A DNA stretch of 64,000 nucleotides, taken from contig NZ_CP009048.1 in the NCBI RefSeq assembly GCF_000746525.1, forward strand, positions 219,501 to 283,500, read 5' to 3'. The notes beneath the pieces were generated by a model. It had not been told where the DNA came from. It saw only the letters and a list, made by a program, of their open reading frames with translations, and made no database searches. How positions within the stretch are numbered: the stretch's first letter is position 1; the number at the start of each line of letters is the position of its first letter. Positions 42,387-52,264 of this stretch are shown piece by piece. The position numbers and the translations under genes are program-made. Source of the DNA: Pseudomonas alkylphenolica. GTDB taxonomy: Bacteria; Pseudomonadota; Gammaproteobacteria; Pseudomonadales; Pseudomonadaceae.

Positions 42387-43496
42387 TTCCCGCTGTCCCT
42401 TGAGCTTGCCCAGCAGGCGTGAACCGTAGCTGCGCGCAGTCTGCAATGCACCACCGGCAATGGCCCCGGCCAGCGCCGCAGCACCCAGGGTCAGGCCACC
42501 GACCAGCAGATCGACACCGGCACCCGCCGCCGCGCCGGCGGCCACCCCGCTACCAAGGCGTACGCCCAGCAATTTAAGGGTCTCGGGATTGAACAGGTCA
42601 TCACCCCAACGCCCGTCCAGCAGCGGCAATTCGCTGGCACTGGCGTCATCCTTGCGAAACGCATACAGCTTGAGCAAGGCCTCGACGCAACGTTGTTCAC
42701 GCTGGCGAACCTCCTTGCGCAAGGCTTCGATAGCGATTGCTTCAGCACCCGGCTCGGCCACCACGCTACGACGGCAGGCGGCGCAATCGAGCAGCAATTC
42801 GGCAATCAGGCGTTTGCCACTGAGCTGGCGGGCCAGACGCTGGGCCTGTTGATCGTCGATCAGGCGTTGCAGGGCCGGGCGGGACTTTTCGAGCATCAGC
42901 GCCAGGCTTTCGTAGAGGCGCCGTTCACCATCTTCCGGGGGCGCGACGCTGTCGAAACGCACCAGCGCATGAAGACCAAGCCGGGCTAGCGCTTCACGCC
43001 AGTCAGGCTCGCGGTGGTCGCTGCTGGCGACAAAGTTGAGCACCGGCAGCAGCGGTTTACCGCAGCTGGCGAGCACTTCCAGTTCATCCCGGTATTTGGC
43101 CAGCACCGGTTCGCGGGCATCGATCACATACAGGCCGGCATCGCTGGCCAGCAGCTGGCGCAGCACCTTGGCTTCCTGCTCGAAACGCTGGCGCGCTTCG
43201 CTGCCCTGAAGAAAACGTTCCAGGCGCGCCGGACCGTCGAGGCGTTCGCCCGGTCGTTCCAGGCGTTCGAGGTAGTCGAGCAGGGCAATGGCGTCTTCCA
43301 GGCCGGGAGTGTCATAGAGCTCCAGCAGCGGTTCGCCATCCACCGACAGCCGCGCACCTTCGACATGGCGGGTGGTGCTGGGCCGATGGGAGACTTCGCC
43401 AAAGCCGACATCACGGGTCAGGGTGCGCAACAGTGACGTCTTGCCGACGTTGGTGTGGCCGACCACGGCCAGTTTCAGCGGCTTAGTCATGGCCAT
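42126..43496 (-). CDS. GTPase/DUF3482 domain protein
   Basis: Ras-like GTPase of 456 residues. P-loop VGHTNVGKTSLLRTL (about 12-26), switch II LYDTPGLEDAI at about 60-70 and PVLNFVASSDH as a divergent N/TKxD. A C-terminal DUF3482 region includes a glycine/alanine-rich hydrophobic stretch (GVAAGAAAGAGVDLLVGGLT, about 315-334) that can insert in membranes. The gene starts within the end of the DUF2868 gene (14-base overlap), so the two products probably act together at the inner membrane. Its 3' end is overlapped antisense by the extended HD gene. Confidence 0.8.
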   Translation of the reverse strand: MAMTKPLKLAVVGHTNVGKTSLLRTLTRDVGFGEVSHRPSTTRHVEGARLSVDGEPLLELYDTPGLEDAIALLDYLERLERPGERLDGPARLERFLQGSEARQRFEQEAKVLRQLLASDAGLYVIDAREPVLAKYRDELEVLASCGKPLLPVLNFVASSDHREPDWREALARLGLHALVRFDSVAPPEDGERRLYESLALMLEKSRPALQRLIDDQQAQRLARQLSGKRLIAELLLDCAACRRSVVAEPGAEAIAIEALRKEVRQREQRCVEALLKLYAFRKDDASASELPLLDGRWGDDLFNPETLKLLGVRLGSGVAAGAAAGAGVDLLVGGLTLGAAALAGAIAGGALQTARSYGSRLLGKLKGQRELTVDDSVLRLLALRQHQLIQALDSRGHAAMERIKLSAPQEQSWREGKLPDALSKARAHPQWSSLNPGARLNQAERQEQIDLLVREL

Positions 43497-44874
43497 GCTC
43501 CAGCCAGTTCAGAGGGGCGCTGTCGGCGTGCTCGAGCCCAAGCTGGTCGAGCGCCTGATGCCAGTCGCCGAGGCGATCGGCATCCAGGGCCTGGCCGGGC
43601 AGGGCCTGCAACAGCCAGATGCGGGTGGCGCCGGCATTGCGCGCAAGTTCGGCGAGCAGCGCCAGGCTGCCACGGTCTGGCGAGCGACGCGGGTCGCAGG
43701 CGATGGCCAGGCGCGCCGGCGGGAAGCGGCTGAGTTGTTCGAGCAATTTGTTGCGCGACTCGCGGCTGTCGAGCACGCCGGCGTTGCTGACCGTGGCGGG
43801 CAAGACGGGCGGCCAGGGGCGCTGGTCGTCCAGCTCCAGGCCGACCAGCAAGGCGCCGTCACTGTGTTCATCACCCACGCCACGGACAATCTGCGGCAAG
43901 GCATCCGGCGCGGCATCGTTGACACCAAGGCGTTCGCTGCTGGGCATCAGCGCTTCGCGCAACTGGCTGTAGCCGGGGAGATTGAGGTCCAGGCCCAGGC
44001 GCTTGCGGCCGCTGCGCCAGCGCCACAGGCACAAGGCGGCGAGCAGCAAACGTGGAAGGATGCCGAATACCAGCAACACCCCGAGCAGCCAGCTGGCCCA
44101 GGCCTGGCGGGCCAGTTCAAGCGCGGGTTGGCTGTCGCCACTGGCGCGGATCATGTCGATGTCCGGCACATTGAAGCCGAGCAAGGCAGGCAGGGCGCCG
44201 AGGGCCTGGGTCAGGCCGACGAAGGTGTCGGCGCCGAGAATGGTGGTCTCCCAGACGAAACCGTAACGCCGGGTGGCGAGCAGAATCAGCATCATCATCA
44301 GCGCTGTGCCCAAGGCGACCAGCCATAGGCTGTGAACCAGCAGCCCGAGCAGCCAGCGGTTGAGCTTCTGGCGTTGCAGCAACACCAGCAGGGCGGGGGC
44401 TAAATGTGCAGCCTGGGCATCACGGGCGAATTTTTCGCTGAGCCATAACCACAGCCTGCCCAAGGTCGCGCCTTGCTCACCGGCGAAGATAAAGCCCACG
44501 GCCCAGCCGGCCAGCAACAACAGGTTCAAGCCCAGCAGGCTGCCCAGCGCCCAGAACACATTCACCGGACGCTGGCTGTCGCCCAGAGCGGCCAGGGCCA
44601 GACCGGCGCCGCTGAAAATTGCCAGCACCAGCAACAGCGCCAGGGCCAGGCGCGCACCTTGTTTCCAGTGCTGCAGGGCGCTGCGCATGCCGTCGCGTTC
44701 GGCCAGCCACAGGGCGCGCTGTTCGATGCGCATCGGCAGATCGCCACCCAGTTGCCGGGCGCGGCGATTGGCTTCCTGATCCTCCAGGGGGCCTGCATGT
44801 TCCTCGCGCAGGCGTACCGCCTCAGTGAGCCAGCGTTTGTCCAGGTCAGTCAGTGCAGTCACACAGTCTTCCAT
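43483..44874 (-). CDS. DUF2868 membrane protein
   Basis: Inner-membrane protein of 463 residues. Four membrane helices are evident at about 75-97, 107-130, 178-200 and 262-285, with a large cytoplasmic C-terminal domain (PPARLAIACDPRRSPDRGSL). DUF2868 family, function unknown, repeatedly found with a DUF3482 GTPase. Upstream in the operon, 14-base overlap with the GTPase. Divergent from folA. Confidence 0.8.
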   Translation of the reverse strand: MEDCVTALTDLDKRWLTEAVRLREEHAGPLEDQEANRRARQLGGDLPMRIEQRALWLAERDGMRSALQHWKQGARLALALLLVLAIFSGAGLALAALGDSQRPVNVFWALGSLLGLNLLLLAGWAVGFIFAGEQGATLGRLWLWLSEKFARDAQAAHLAPALLVLLQRQKLNRWLLGLLVHSLWLVALGTALMMMLILLATRRYGFVWETTILGADTFVGLTQALGALPALLGFNVPDIDMIRASGDSQPALELARQAWASWLLGVLLVFGILPRLLLAALCLWRWRSGRKRLGLDLNLPGYSQLREALMPSSERLGVNDAAPDALPQIVRGVGDEHSDGALLVGLELDDQRPWPPVLPATVSNAGVLDSRESRNKLLEQLSRFPPARLAIACDPRRSPDRGSLALLAELARNAGATRIWLLQALPGQALDADRLGDWHQALDQLGLEHADSAPLNWLEHGHD

Positions 44875-44937
44875 TGATCAAGTCAGCCCAAAGCATAACC
44901 CAGGCATCGAAGATCGGGCTTTGCTATCCTCGCCGAC

Positions 44938-45456
44938 ATGAAAACATCACTCCCCCTCAGCCTGATCGCGGCGCTCGCCGAGAACCGCGTAATCGGCATC
45001 GACAACAGCATGCCCTGGCACCTGCCGGGGGATTTCAAGTATTTCAAGGCCACCACCCTGGGCAAGCCGATCATCATGGGGCGCAAGACCTGGGATTCGT
45101 TGGGCCGGCCATTGCCTGGGCGTTTGAACCTGGTGGTCAGCCGCCAGCCCGGGCTGCAGCTCGAAGGTGCCGAAGTGTTCGCTTCGCTCGACGAGGCCAT
45201 GCTGCGCGCCGAGCAGTGGGCGCTGGCGCAGGGTGTCGATGAGCTGATGCTGATTGGTGGCGCGCAGCTGTATACCCAGGCGATTGAGCGTGGCCTGGCG
45301 GATCGGCTGTATCTGACGCGGGTCGAATTGAGCCCGGAAGGGGACGCGTGGTTCCCTGAGTTTGATGCGGCGCAGTGGACGTTGGCGTCGAGCCAGGAGA
45401 ATCCGGCGGAGGGAGAGAAGCCGGCGTATCACTTCGAGGTTTGGGAGAAGGTTTGA
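44938..45456 (+). CDS. folA: Dihydrofolate reductase
   Basis: Reduces dihydrofolate to tetrahydrofolate with NADPH, 172 residues. Conserved blocks: LIAALAENRVIGIDNSMPWH (Met20 loop region), LPGDFKYFKATTLG with catalytic Asp, GRKTWDSLGRPLPGR (NADPH site), VDELMLIGGAQLYTQAI. Target of trimethoprim. Works with ThyA (30567), which produces dihydrofolate. Confidence 0.95.
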   Translation: MKTSLPLSLIAALAENRVIGIDNSMPWHLPGDFKYFKATTLGKPIIMGRKTWDSLGRPLPGRLNLVVSRQPGLQLEGAEVFASLDEAMLRAEQWALAQGVDELMLIGGAQLYTQAIERGLADRLYLTRVELSPEGDAWFPEFDAAQWTLASSQENPAEGEKPAYHFEVWEKV

Positions 45457-45460
45457 AAGC

Positions 45461-45526
45461 ATCGCGGGGCAAGCCCGCTCCCACAGGAGGTTGATGATCT
45501 CTGTGGGAGCGGGCTTGCCCCGCGAT
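45461..45526. repeat. REP inverted pair
   Basis: Reverse core 45461-45484, forward core 45503-45526, perfect. Between convergent folA and tcyP. Confidence 0.9.
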
Positions 45527-45530
45527 TTCC

Positions 45531-46922
45531 TCAGGAATGCGTCAGCTGCGCATGCTCCTGAGTCTCCAGCACTGACTTGTCAGTCTGCTTGAGCATCTGG
45601 CTGGTAATCGCCCCCGCCGTCATCGAACCATTCACGTTCAGCGCCGTGCGGCCCATGTCGATCAGCGGTTCAACCGAGATCAGTAACGCCACCAGCTCGA
45701 CCGGCAAGCCCATGGCCGGCAACACGATCAGCGCGGCGAAAGTCGCACCGCCGCCCACCCCGGCCACGCCGGCCGAACTCAGGGTCACGATGGCCACCAG
45801 CGTGGCAATCCACAGCGGATCCAGCGGGTTGATGCCGACGGCCGGAGCCACCATCACCGCCAGCATTGCCGGGTACAGACCGGCACAACCGTTCTGGCCG
45901 ATGGTCGCGCCGAACGAAGCGGCGAAGCTGGCAATCGACTGCGGAATACCCAGGCGCAGGGTTTGTGCCTCGATGCTCAGCGGGATGCTGGCGGCGCTGG
46001 AGCGGCTGGTGAAGGCAAAGGTCAGTACCGGCCAGACCTTGCGGAAGAAACGTAGCGGATTGACGCCGCTGATCGCCAGCAGCACGCCGTGCACCACGAA
46101 CATCAGGCCCAGGCCGATGTAAGACACCACGACAAAGCTGCCGAGCTTGAGGATGTCGTCCAGGTTCGAGCTGGCGACCACCTTGGTCATCAGCGCCAGC
46201 ACGCCATACGGGGTGAGCTTCATCACCAGGCGCACCAGACGCATCACCCAGGCTTGCAGGGTGTCGATGGCGGCCAGGGCGCGGTTGCCCTTTTCCGCGT
46301 CATCCTTGAGCAGCTGCAGGGCAGCCATGCCGAGGAACACGGCAAAGATCACCACGCTGATGATCGACGTCGGCTTGGCCCGGGCCAGGTCGCCTACCGG
46401 GTTGCTGGGGATGAACGACAGCAGCAGTTGCGGGATATTCAGCTCGGCGACCTTGCCCACGTAGTCGCTCTGGATCGCCTGCATCCGCGCGGTTTCGGCG
46501 GTGCCGGCAACCAGGCCTTCGGCGGTCAGACCGAACAGGTTGGTCAGGACGATACCGATCAGCGCGGCAATGGCCGTAGTGAACAGCAGGGTGCCGATGG
46601 TCAGGAAGCTGATTCTGCCGAGCGACGAGGCGTTGTGCAGGCGAGCCACGGCGCTGAGGATCGAGGCGAAGATCAGCGGCATGACGATCATCTGCAGCAA
46701 CTGCACATAGCCGTTACCGACCAGATCGAGCCAGCTGATGGTGGCCTTGAGGATCGGGTTACCCGCGCCATAGATGGCGTGCAGGGCAGCCCCGAACAGC
46801 ACACCGAGGACCAGGCCGACCAGAACTTTCTTGGCCAGACTCCAGTTGCCATGACGGGTTTGAGCCAGGCCTAGCAGCAATGCCAGGAACGCCAGCAGAT
46901 TGAGTGACAGCGGCAGATTCAT
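45531..46922 (-). CDS. tcyP: L-cystine:cation symporter TcyP
   Basis: Inner-membrane cystine importer of the dicarboxylate/amino acid:cation symporter family, 463 residues with about eight to ten helices and two re-entrant loops. The hallmarks are [20 protein letters not shown] at about 75-94, the serine-rich loop [20 protein letters not shown], and [20 protein letters not shown] near the end. It is the B. subtilis TcyP/E. coli YdjN type. The AT-rich promoter with a GGAATAT element, shared with other sulfur genes, supports induction in sulfur limitation. Confidence 0.9.
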   Translation of the reverse strand: MNLPLSLNLLAFLALLLGLAQTRHGNWSLAKKVLVGLVLGVLFGAALHAIYGAGNPILKATISWLDLVGNGYVQLLQMIVMPLIFASILSAVARLHNASSLGRISFLTIGTLLFTTAIAALIGIVLTNLFGLTAEGLVAGTAETARMQAIQSDYVGKVAELNIPQLLLSFIPSNPVGDLARAKPTSIISVVIFAVFLGMAALQLLKDDAEKGNRALAAIDTLQAWVMRLVRLVMKLTPYGVLALMTKVVASSNLDDILKLGSFVVVSYIGLGLMFVVHGVLLAISGVNPLRFFRKVWPVLTFAFTSRSSAASIPLSIEAQTLRLGIPQSIASFAASFGATIGQNGCAGLYPAMLAVMVAPAVGINPLDPLWIATLVAIVTLSSAGVAGVGGGATFAALIVLPAMGLPVELVALLISVEPLIDMGRTALNVNGSMTAGAITSQMLKQTDKSVLETQEHAQLTHS

Positions 46923-46984
46923 TGAAGCTCCAGAGAAAAGGCGGGGGCATCGCCTCTGTGTGCGATTGCGAACAGAAATGCTAA

Positions 46985-47045
46985 CAGCATGAAAACGAAC
47001 GAATTTATATCAAAAGGTAATTTGCATAGTCGTTTTTGGAATATA
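46985..47045. promoter_or_regulatory. AT-rich control region between tcyP and pchP
   Basis: GAATTTATATCAAAAGG, then GTTTTTGGAATATAGGAA (GGAATAT at 47038-47044). It lies 60-120 bases upstream of tcyP on the minus strand and ahead of pchP on the plus strand. Proposed CysB-type site for tcyP. Confidence 0.4.
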
Positions 47046-47163
47046 GGAATGTCGCAAATGGCATGTGCAACGCCGCTGAGGAGTGTGTTGGCGTCGTTGT
47101 CAGGTCGTCCTCAGCGCTTTGCTTTGGCTAGCGTGGGCGAGCCTCTTTTCTGGAGAAATGCAC

Positions 47164-48219
47164 ATGACGTCTGCTCCGAAAGTACTCGCTGCCGGTCTGG
47201 CACTGCTGCTGACCGGTCAAACCTGGGCCAGCGAACTCAAGCATTGGCCTGCTGACGCTGCCAGGCAGCTGGACACGATGATCGCGGCCAATGCCAACCA
47301 GGGTAACTACGCGGTGTTCGACATGGACAACACCAGCTATCGCTTCGACCTCGAAGAGTCGCTGTTGCCGTTCATGGAAAACAAGGGCCTGCTCAGCCGG
47401 GAAAAGCTTGATCCGTCGTTGAAGCTGATGCCGTTCAAAGACACTGCCGAACATAAGGAAAGCCTGTTCAGCTACTACTACCGGCTCTGTGAAATCGACG
47501 ACATGGTCTGCTATCCCTGGGTCGCCCAGGTGTTTTCCGGCTTCACTCTCAAGCAGCTCAAGGGCTATGTCGATGAGCTGATGGCCTCGGGCAAACCGAT
47601 CCCCAGCACCTACTACGAGGGCGATCAGGTCAAGACCATCGAGGTACAGCCACCGAAAATCTTCACCGGCCAGACCGAGCTGTTCAACAAGCTGATGGCC
47701 AGCGGCATCGAGGTGTATGTGATGACCGCCGCCTCCGAAGAGCTGGTGCGCATGGTCGCCTCCGACCCCAAATACGGCTACAACGTCAAACCGCAGAATG
47801 TCATCGGTGTCAGCCTGCTGCTCAAGGATCGCGAGAATGGCGCTTTGACCACCGCGCGCAAACAGATCAGCGCGGGCAGTTATGACCCGCAGGCCAACCT
47901 GGGCCTGGAACTGACCCCTTATCTATGGACCCCGGCAACCTGGATGGCGGGCAAACAGGCGGCGATCCTGACCTACATCGATCAATGGAAGAAGCCGGTA
48001 CTGGTTGGTGGCGATACACCCACCAGTGACGGCTACATGCAGTTCCACAGTGTCGATGTCGGCAAGGGCGGTATTCACCTGTGGATAAATCGCAAAGCCA
48101 AGTACATGGACCAGCTCAACGGCATGATCGCCCAGAACGCGGCCGCCCAGGCCAAAGAGGGCTTGCCGGTGACGGCGGACAAGAACTGGGTGATTGTTAC
48201 TCCTGAGCAGATTCAATAG
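47164..48219 (+). CDS. pchP: Phosphorylcholine phosphatase (HAD superfamily)
   Basis: Periplasmic phosphatase of 351 residues releasing choline from phosphorylcholine. Signal peptide ends near WASEL (about 23). HAD motif I FDMDNTSYRFD with Asp53 and Asp55; motif II VYVMTAASEEL with Thr/Ser; motif IV GGDTPTSDGYM. Length and motif order match P. aeruginosa PchP (349 residues). The open frame extends upstream; the ATG at 47164 has TGGAGA well spaced ahead of it, better than the ATG at 47158. Choline would be imported by the BetT at 60531. Confidence 0.85.
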   Translation: MTSAPKVLAAGLALLLTGQTWASELKHWPADAARQLDTMIAANANQGNYAVFDMDNTSYRFDLEESLLPFMENKGLLSREKLDPSLKLMPFKDTAEHKESLFSYYYRLCEIDDMVCYPWVAQVFSGFTLKQLKGYVDELMASGKPIPSTYYEGDQVKTIEVQPPKIFTGQTELFNKLMASGIEVYVMTAASEELVRMVASDPKYGYNVKPQNVIGVSLLLKDRENGALTTARKQISAGSYDPQANLGLELTPYLWTPATWMAGKQAAILTYIDQWKKPVLVGGDTPTSDGYMQFHSVDVGKGGIHLWINRKAKYMDQLNGMIAQNAAAQAKEGLPVTADKNWVIVTPEQIQ

Positions 48220-48226
48220 GGACCCT

Positions 48227-48296
48227 GTGGGAGCGGGCTTGCCCCGCGATGCTGTGTGGCAGACAGACCGCTATCGCGGGGCAAGCCCGCTCCCAC
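48227..48296. repeat. REP inverted pair
   Basis: Forward core 48227-48250, reverse core 48273-48296. Between convergent pchP and metI genes. Confidence 0.9.
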
Positions 48297-48319
48297 CGGT
48301 AGCCCCTCCCACAGGGGGA

Positions 48320-48964
48320 TCAGCGTTTATTCAAACCCTTGGCCAGCCGGTCACCACCCAGCTGGATCAAGGCCACCAACACCACCAGCATGACAATCAC
48401 GGTGAGCATGATCTGGCTGTCGAAACGCTGGTAGCCGTAGCGGTAGGCGATATCGCCCAGGCCGCCAGCACCGATGGCACCGGCCATGGCCGAGGAGTTG
48501 ATCATGGTCACCAGGGTGATGGTGAAACCGCCGACGATGCCCGGCAGGGCCTCGGGCAGCAGTACGTGCCAGACGATATGCCAGCGTCGGCAGCCCATGG
48601 CCTGGGCGGCTTCGATCAGGCCATGGTCGACTTCGCGCAGGCTGACTTCGGCGATCCGCGCAAAGAACGGTGTGGCGGCAATGGTCAGTGGCACCACCGC
48701 CGCCCAGACCCCATAGGTGGTACCGACAATCAGGCGGGTAAAGGGGATCAGCGCGACCATCAGGATCAGAAACGGGATCGAGCGGAACAGATTAACGAAG
48801 GCCCCGAGCACCCGGTTCAGGGTCGGCGCCTGGTAAATCCCGCCCTTGCCGCTGGTGACCAGGATCACCGCCAACGGAATCCCGGCCAGCAGGGCGATCA
48901 GCGACGACACCCCGACCATCAACAGGGTATCGAGTACGCCCTGGAGCAAGCGATCAGTCCACAT
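48320..48964 (-). CDS. metI: Methionine-type ABC transporter permease MetI
   Basis: Inner-membrane permease of the MUT family, 214 residues with five helices; the EAA loop is [20 protein letters not shown] at about 125-144. Last gene of a six-gene minus-strand operon (two SfnB-family genes, flavin monooxygenase, metQ, metN, metI). The start overlaps the metN stop by 11 bases. Confidence 0.9.
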   Translation of the reverse strand: MWTDRLLQGVLDTLLMVGVSSLIALLAGIPLAVILVTSGKGGIYQAPTLNRVLGAFVNLFRSIPFLILMVALIPFTRLIVGTTYGVWAAVVPLTIAATPFFARIAEVSLREVDHGLIEAAQAMGCRRWHIVWHVLLPEALPGIVGGFTITLVTMINSSAMAGAIGAGGLGDIAYRYGYQRFDSQIMLTVIVMLVVLVALIQLGGDRLAKGLNKR

Positions 48965-50081
48965 AACCCAGTACCTCTACCTGCGTGGCCCACTGCCGGG
49001 CACGTTCGATGACCTGTTCATGGCTGTGCGGCGAGTTCGCCACCGACACCAGCAATTGCCCCAGCGGCCGCCCCTGGATCGGCTCGATACCGCCTTGCAG
49101 CAAGCTGATCCGGCCACCGAGGCTGGCGAACAATGTGGATAACTCCGGTGCCTGGCGTTCAGTGCCGCTGACTTTGAGGTTCAGCACCAGCGCCGCTTCG
49201 GCACTGCCCGGTTGCGGCTGCAGGCGGGCCTGCAACGTGGCCGGCACGGCGGCTTGCAAGGGCGCGAGCAGGGTCTTGCTGACGGCGTGGCGGGGATTGC
49301 CGAAGACCTGCCAGACCGCGCCTTGCTCGACGATACGTCCGCGTTCCAGTACCACCACCCGCTGGCAGATGTCGCGGATCATTGCCATTTCGTGGGTGAT
49401 CAGGATGATGGTCAGGCCCAGGCGCTGGTTGATGTCGCGCAGCAGCTCAAGAATCGACGCGGTGGTTTCCGGGTCGAGGGCCGAGGTCGCTTCATCGCAG
49501 AGGAGAATGTCCGGGTCGTGAACCAGCGCCCGGGCGATGCCGACGCGCTGCTTCTGCCCGCCCGACAATTGCGCGGGATAGGCATGCTGCTTCTGTTCAA
49601 GGCCGACCAGTTCCAGCAACTCGGCAACCTTGCGCTGGCGTTGCGCCTTGGGTACGCCGGCGACCTTGAGCGGCAGCTCGACGTTCTGCCACACGGTCTT
49701 GGCCGACATCAGGTTGAAGTGCTGGAAGATCATGCCGATGCGCCGACGCAGGCGCACCAAGCGGTCTTCATCGAACTCGCCAATATCGACCTGATCGATC
49801 AGCACACGACCGGCGCTAGGCTGCTCAAGACGATTGATGGTACGGATCAGCGACGACTTGCCCGCGCCGCTGCGGCCGATGATGCCGAAAATTTCGCCGC
49901 GCTGAATGTTCAGGTCGATACCTTCCAGCGCCGGGGCGGTTTGCCCCGGATAGGTTTTGCCCAGGCCGATAAAGCGCACATGGGCGTTGCCCAGCTCAGG
50001 GTGCAGGGCCCGTTGCCGGGCCTGCTGCAGCGGCGCAAAGGAGGACTCCTCCGGCGCCAGGAGGGCGGTGGCGGCGCTCAT
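48954..50081 (-). CDS. metN: Methionine-type ABC transporter ATP-binding protein MetN
   Basis: ATPase of 375 residues with Walker [10 protein letters not shown], signature [15 protein letters not shown], Walker [14 protein letters not shown] and an H-loop in [10 protein letters not shown]. The C-terminal ACT-like domain (about 290-375, [20 protein letters not shown]) corresponds to the NIL domain that binds methionine and inhibits transport in E. coli. The start at 50081 lies one base after the metQ stop; the longer open frame overlaps metQ and is not used. Confidence 0.88.
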   Translation of the reverse strand: MSAATALLAPEESSFAPLQQARQRALHPELGNAHVRFIGLGKTYPGQTAPALEGIDLNIQRGEIFGIIGRSGAGKSSLIRTINRLEQPSAGRVLIDQVDIGEFDEDRLVRLRRRIGMIFQHFNLMSAKTVWQNVELPLKVAGVPKAQRQRKVAELLELVGLEQKQHAYPAQLSGGQKQRVGIARALVHDPDILLCDEATSALDPETTASILELLRDINQRLGLTIILITHEMAMIRDICQRVVVLERGRIVEQGAVWQVFGNPRHAVSKTLLAPLQAAVPATLQARLQPQPGSAEAALVLNLKVSGTERQAPELSTLFASLGGRISLLQGGIEPIQGRPLGQLLVSVANSPHSHEQVIERARQWATQVEVLGYVD

Positions 50082-50082
50082 C

Positions 50083-50886
50083 TCAGCTCTCCCAGCCCGG
50101 TTGGTAAAGCTTGCCATGGGCTTTGTCGAGCGCGGCACGCACGGCTGGCGAGTGCTGATAGATGTCGATGAATTTGGCCAGACGCGGATCGTCCTTGTTC
50201 TGCGGGCGGATGACGAACTGGATTACGTATTCCTTGTGATCGAGGCCGTCGAACAGCAGGGCCGAGGTGGCATCGAAGGTATTGGCCAGGCGGATGTAGG
50301 CCGGATAACCCTGGACCAGGTCGGCATCATCGTAGGCCCGCACCAGTTGCACGGCTTCGACCTGGAGGATCTTCAACTGTTTGGGATTGGCGACGATATC
50401 CTCTTCAGTGGCCTTGTAGCCCACACCGGGTTTGAGGGTGATCAGGCCGGCCTTGGCCAGCAGCTGCAGGCCGCGGCCGCTGTTGATCGGGTCATTGGCG
50501 ATGGCCACGCTGGCGCCTTGTGGCAACGCGTCAAAGCTTTTGTACTTTTTCGAGTACAGGCCGACGTTGTTGATGATCCCCGATGCATAGGGCACCAGGT
50601 CAAAACCGGCCGCCGCCTTGGCGTTTTCCAGGAACGGGATGTGCTGGAAGTAATTCACGTCGATGTCGCCGCTGGCCAGGCTGACGTTTGGCGCGATCCA
50701 GTCGCTGAACTCGATCAGTTCGACATCCAGCCCCTGCTTCTTCGCTTCGCTGACCGCCGCTTCCAGCGGGATGGCGAAGGCTGCGGTGGTGCCGACCTTT
50801 AACGCATCGGCGGCCTGGGTGGTGGAAAACAGGCCGAGGGTCAGGGCCAGCGCCGCGACGGGGCGGGCAAGAAAGGTCTTAAGCAT
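50083..50886 (-). CDS. metQ: MetQ/NlpA-family binding protein
   Basis: Periplasmic binding protein of 267 residues; signal peptide ends near STTQAAD (about 24), with no lipobox cysteine. NlpA-type blocks: [45 protein letters not shown]. The replacement of the usual P-x-x-EG by DPINSG and the sulfonate-type neighbours suggest it may bind an organosulfur compound rather than methionine. Its start overlaps the monooxygenase stop by 8 bases. Confidence 0.85.
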   Translation of the reverse strand: MLKTFLARPVAALALTLGLFSTTQAADALKVGTTAAFAIPLEAAVSEAKKQGLDVELIEFSDWIAPNVSLASGDIDVNYFQHIPFLENAKAAAGFDLVPYASGIINNVGLYSKKYKSFDALPQGASVAIANDPINSGRGLQLLAKAGLITLKPGVGYKATEEDIVANPKQLKILQVEAVQLVRAYDDADLVQGYPAYIRLANTFDATSALLFDGLDHKEYVIQFVIRPQNKDDPRLAKFIDIYQHSPAVRAALDKAHGKLYQPGWES

Positions 50887-52264
50887 GCTGTAGCGCTCCG
50901 CTCGGGGTGGTGTGGCGATAGCTGGCGCCGGGGTGCTCGGCGGGCAGCAGGGGCTGGTCACTGGCGAAGAGCTTTTCGCGCAGGGTGCCGTGTTCGTAGG
51001 CGGTCTTGTACGAGCCGCGACGCTGCAGCTCGGGGATCACCAGGTCGATGAAGTCGACATAGCTTTCCGGGGTCACGGTGCGGGTCAGGTTGAAGCCGTC
51101 CAGACCGGTTTCGGCGATCCAGCTTTCCAGCTCGTCGGCGACCTGGGTCGGTGAGCCAACCAGGGTGATGTAGCGACCGCCGAGGGCGTGCTGGTCGAGC
51201 AGCTTGCGCCGGGTCCAGTCGTTGTTCTGCAAGGTCTTGGTTGCCGACTGGATGGCGTTGCTTTTGACGTACTGGATCGGTTCGTCCAGTGCGTAGGCCG
51301 AGAAGTCGATACCCGTGGAGCTGGCGAAGTGCGCAACCCCTGCTTCGGCGCTGGCGTAACGCAGGTATTCGGCGTGCTTGGCCCAGGCTTGCTCCTCGGT
51401 ACGCGCAACGATCACGGTCAGGCCCATGAACACCTTGATCGCCTCGGGATCACGCCCAGCGGCCACGGCAGCGGCGCGAACCTTGTCGACCTGGGCGCGG
51501 GTACCGGCCTTGGTCTGGCCGCTGATGAACACGCATTCGGCATGGTTGCCGGCAAAGCCCAGGCCGCGCTCGGAGCTGCCGGCCTGGAACAGCACCGGCG
51601 TACGTTGCGGCGAGGGTTCGCACAGGTGATAGCCTTCGACCCGGTAGAACTCGCCCTGGTGCTGCACCTTGTGGACCTTGTCCGGCCGCGCATAGACCCG
51701 CTGCTGGCGGTCATTGGTTACCGCGCCGTCTTCCCAGCTGCCCTCCAGCAGTTTGTACAGCACCTGCATGTATTCGTCGGCCTGGTCGTAGCGGCGGTCG
51801 TGCTCTGCTTGCTGCTCAAGGCCCATGGCCCGGGCGGCACTGTCCAGATAGCCGGTGACGATGTTCCAGCCCACCCGGCCACGGCTCAGGTGATCGAGGG
51901 TCGAGAGCTTGCGGGCGAACAGATAGGGCGGCTCGTAGGTCAGGTTGGCGGTCAGACCGAAGCCCAGATGCCGGGTCACCGCGGCCATGGCCGACACCAG
52001 CAGCAACGGGTCGTTGACCGGCAGCTGGATCGACTCCTTGAGCGGTACGTCGACGTTGTTCTGGTAAACGTCATAGACCCCGACGATGTCGGCGATGAAC
52101 AGCCCGTCGAACAGCCCGCGCTCAAGCAACCTGGCCAGTTCGGTCCAGTACTCCAGCGTCTTGTACTGGGTGGACGTATCCCGTGGGTGAGTCCACAGGC
52201 CGTGATTGATGTGGCCAATGCAGTTCATGTTGAAGGCATTGAGGAGGATTTTCTTCTTGGCCAT
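50879..52264 (-). CDS. NtaA/SnaA/DszA-family flavin-dependent monooxygenase
   Basis: FMNH2-dependent luciferase-like monooxygenase of 461 residues. Conserved blocks: NAFNMNCIGHINHGLW, GLFDGLFIADIVGVYDVY, LSRGRVGWNIVTGYLDSAAR with the FMN-binding region, and VLFQAGSSERGLGFA. The family desulfonates or hydroxylates organosulfur compounds and chelators. Its stop overlaps metQ and its start shares one base with the upstream SfnB-family stop, so it is tightly coupled. A reductase partner is not in this operon. Likely role: release of sulfite from an imported organosulfur compound. Confidence 0.85.
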   Translation of the reverse strand: MAKKKILLNAFNMNCIGHINHGLWTHPRDTSTQYKTLEYWTELARLLERGLFDGLFIADIVGVYDVYQNNVDVPLKESIQLPVNDPLLLVSAMAAVTRHLGFGLTANLTYEPPYLFARKLSTLDHLSRGRVGWNIVTGYLDSAARAMGLEQQAEHDRRYDQADEYMQVLYKLLEGSWEDGAVTNDRQQRVYARPDKVHKVQHQGEFYRVEGYHLCEPSPQRTPVLFQAGSSERGLGFAGNHAECVFISGQTKAGTRAQVDKVRAAAVAAGRDPEAIKVFMGLTVIVARTEEQAWAKHAEYLRYASAEAGVAHFASSTGIDFSAYALDEPIQYVKSNAIQSATKTLQNNDWTRRKLLDQHALGGRYITLVGSPTQVADELESWIAETGLDGFNLTRTVTPESYVDFIDLVIPELQRRGSYKTAYEHGTLREKLFASDQPLLPAEHPGASYRHTTPSGALQHA

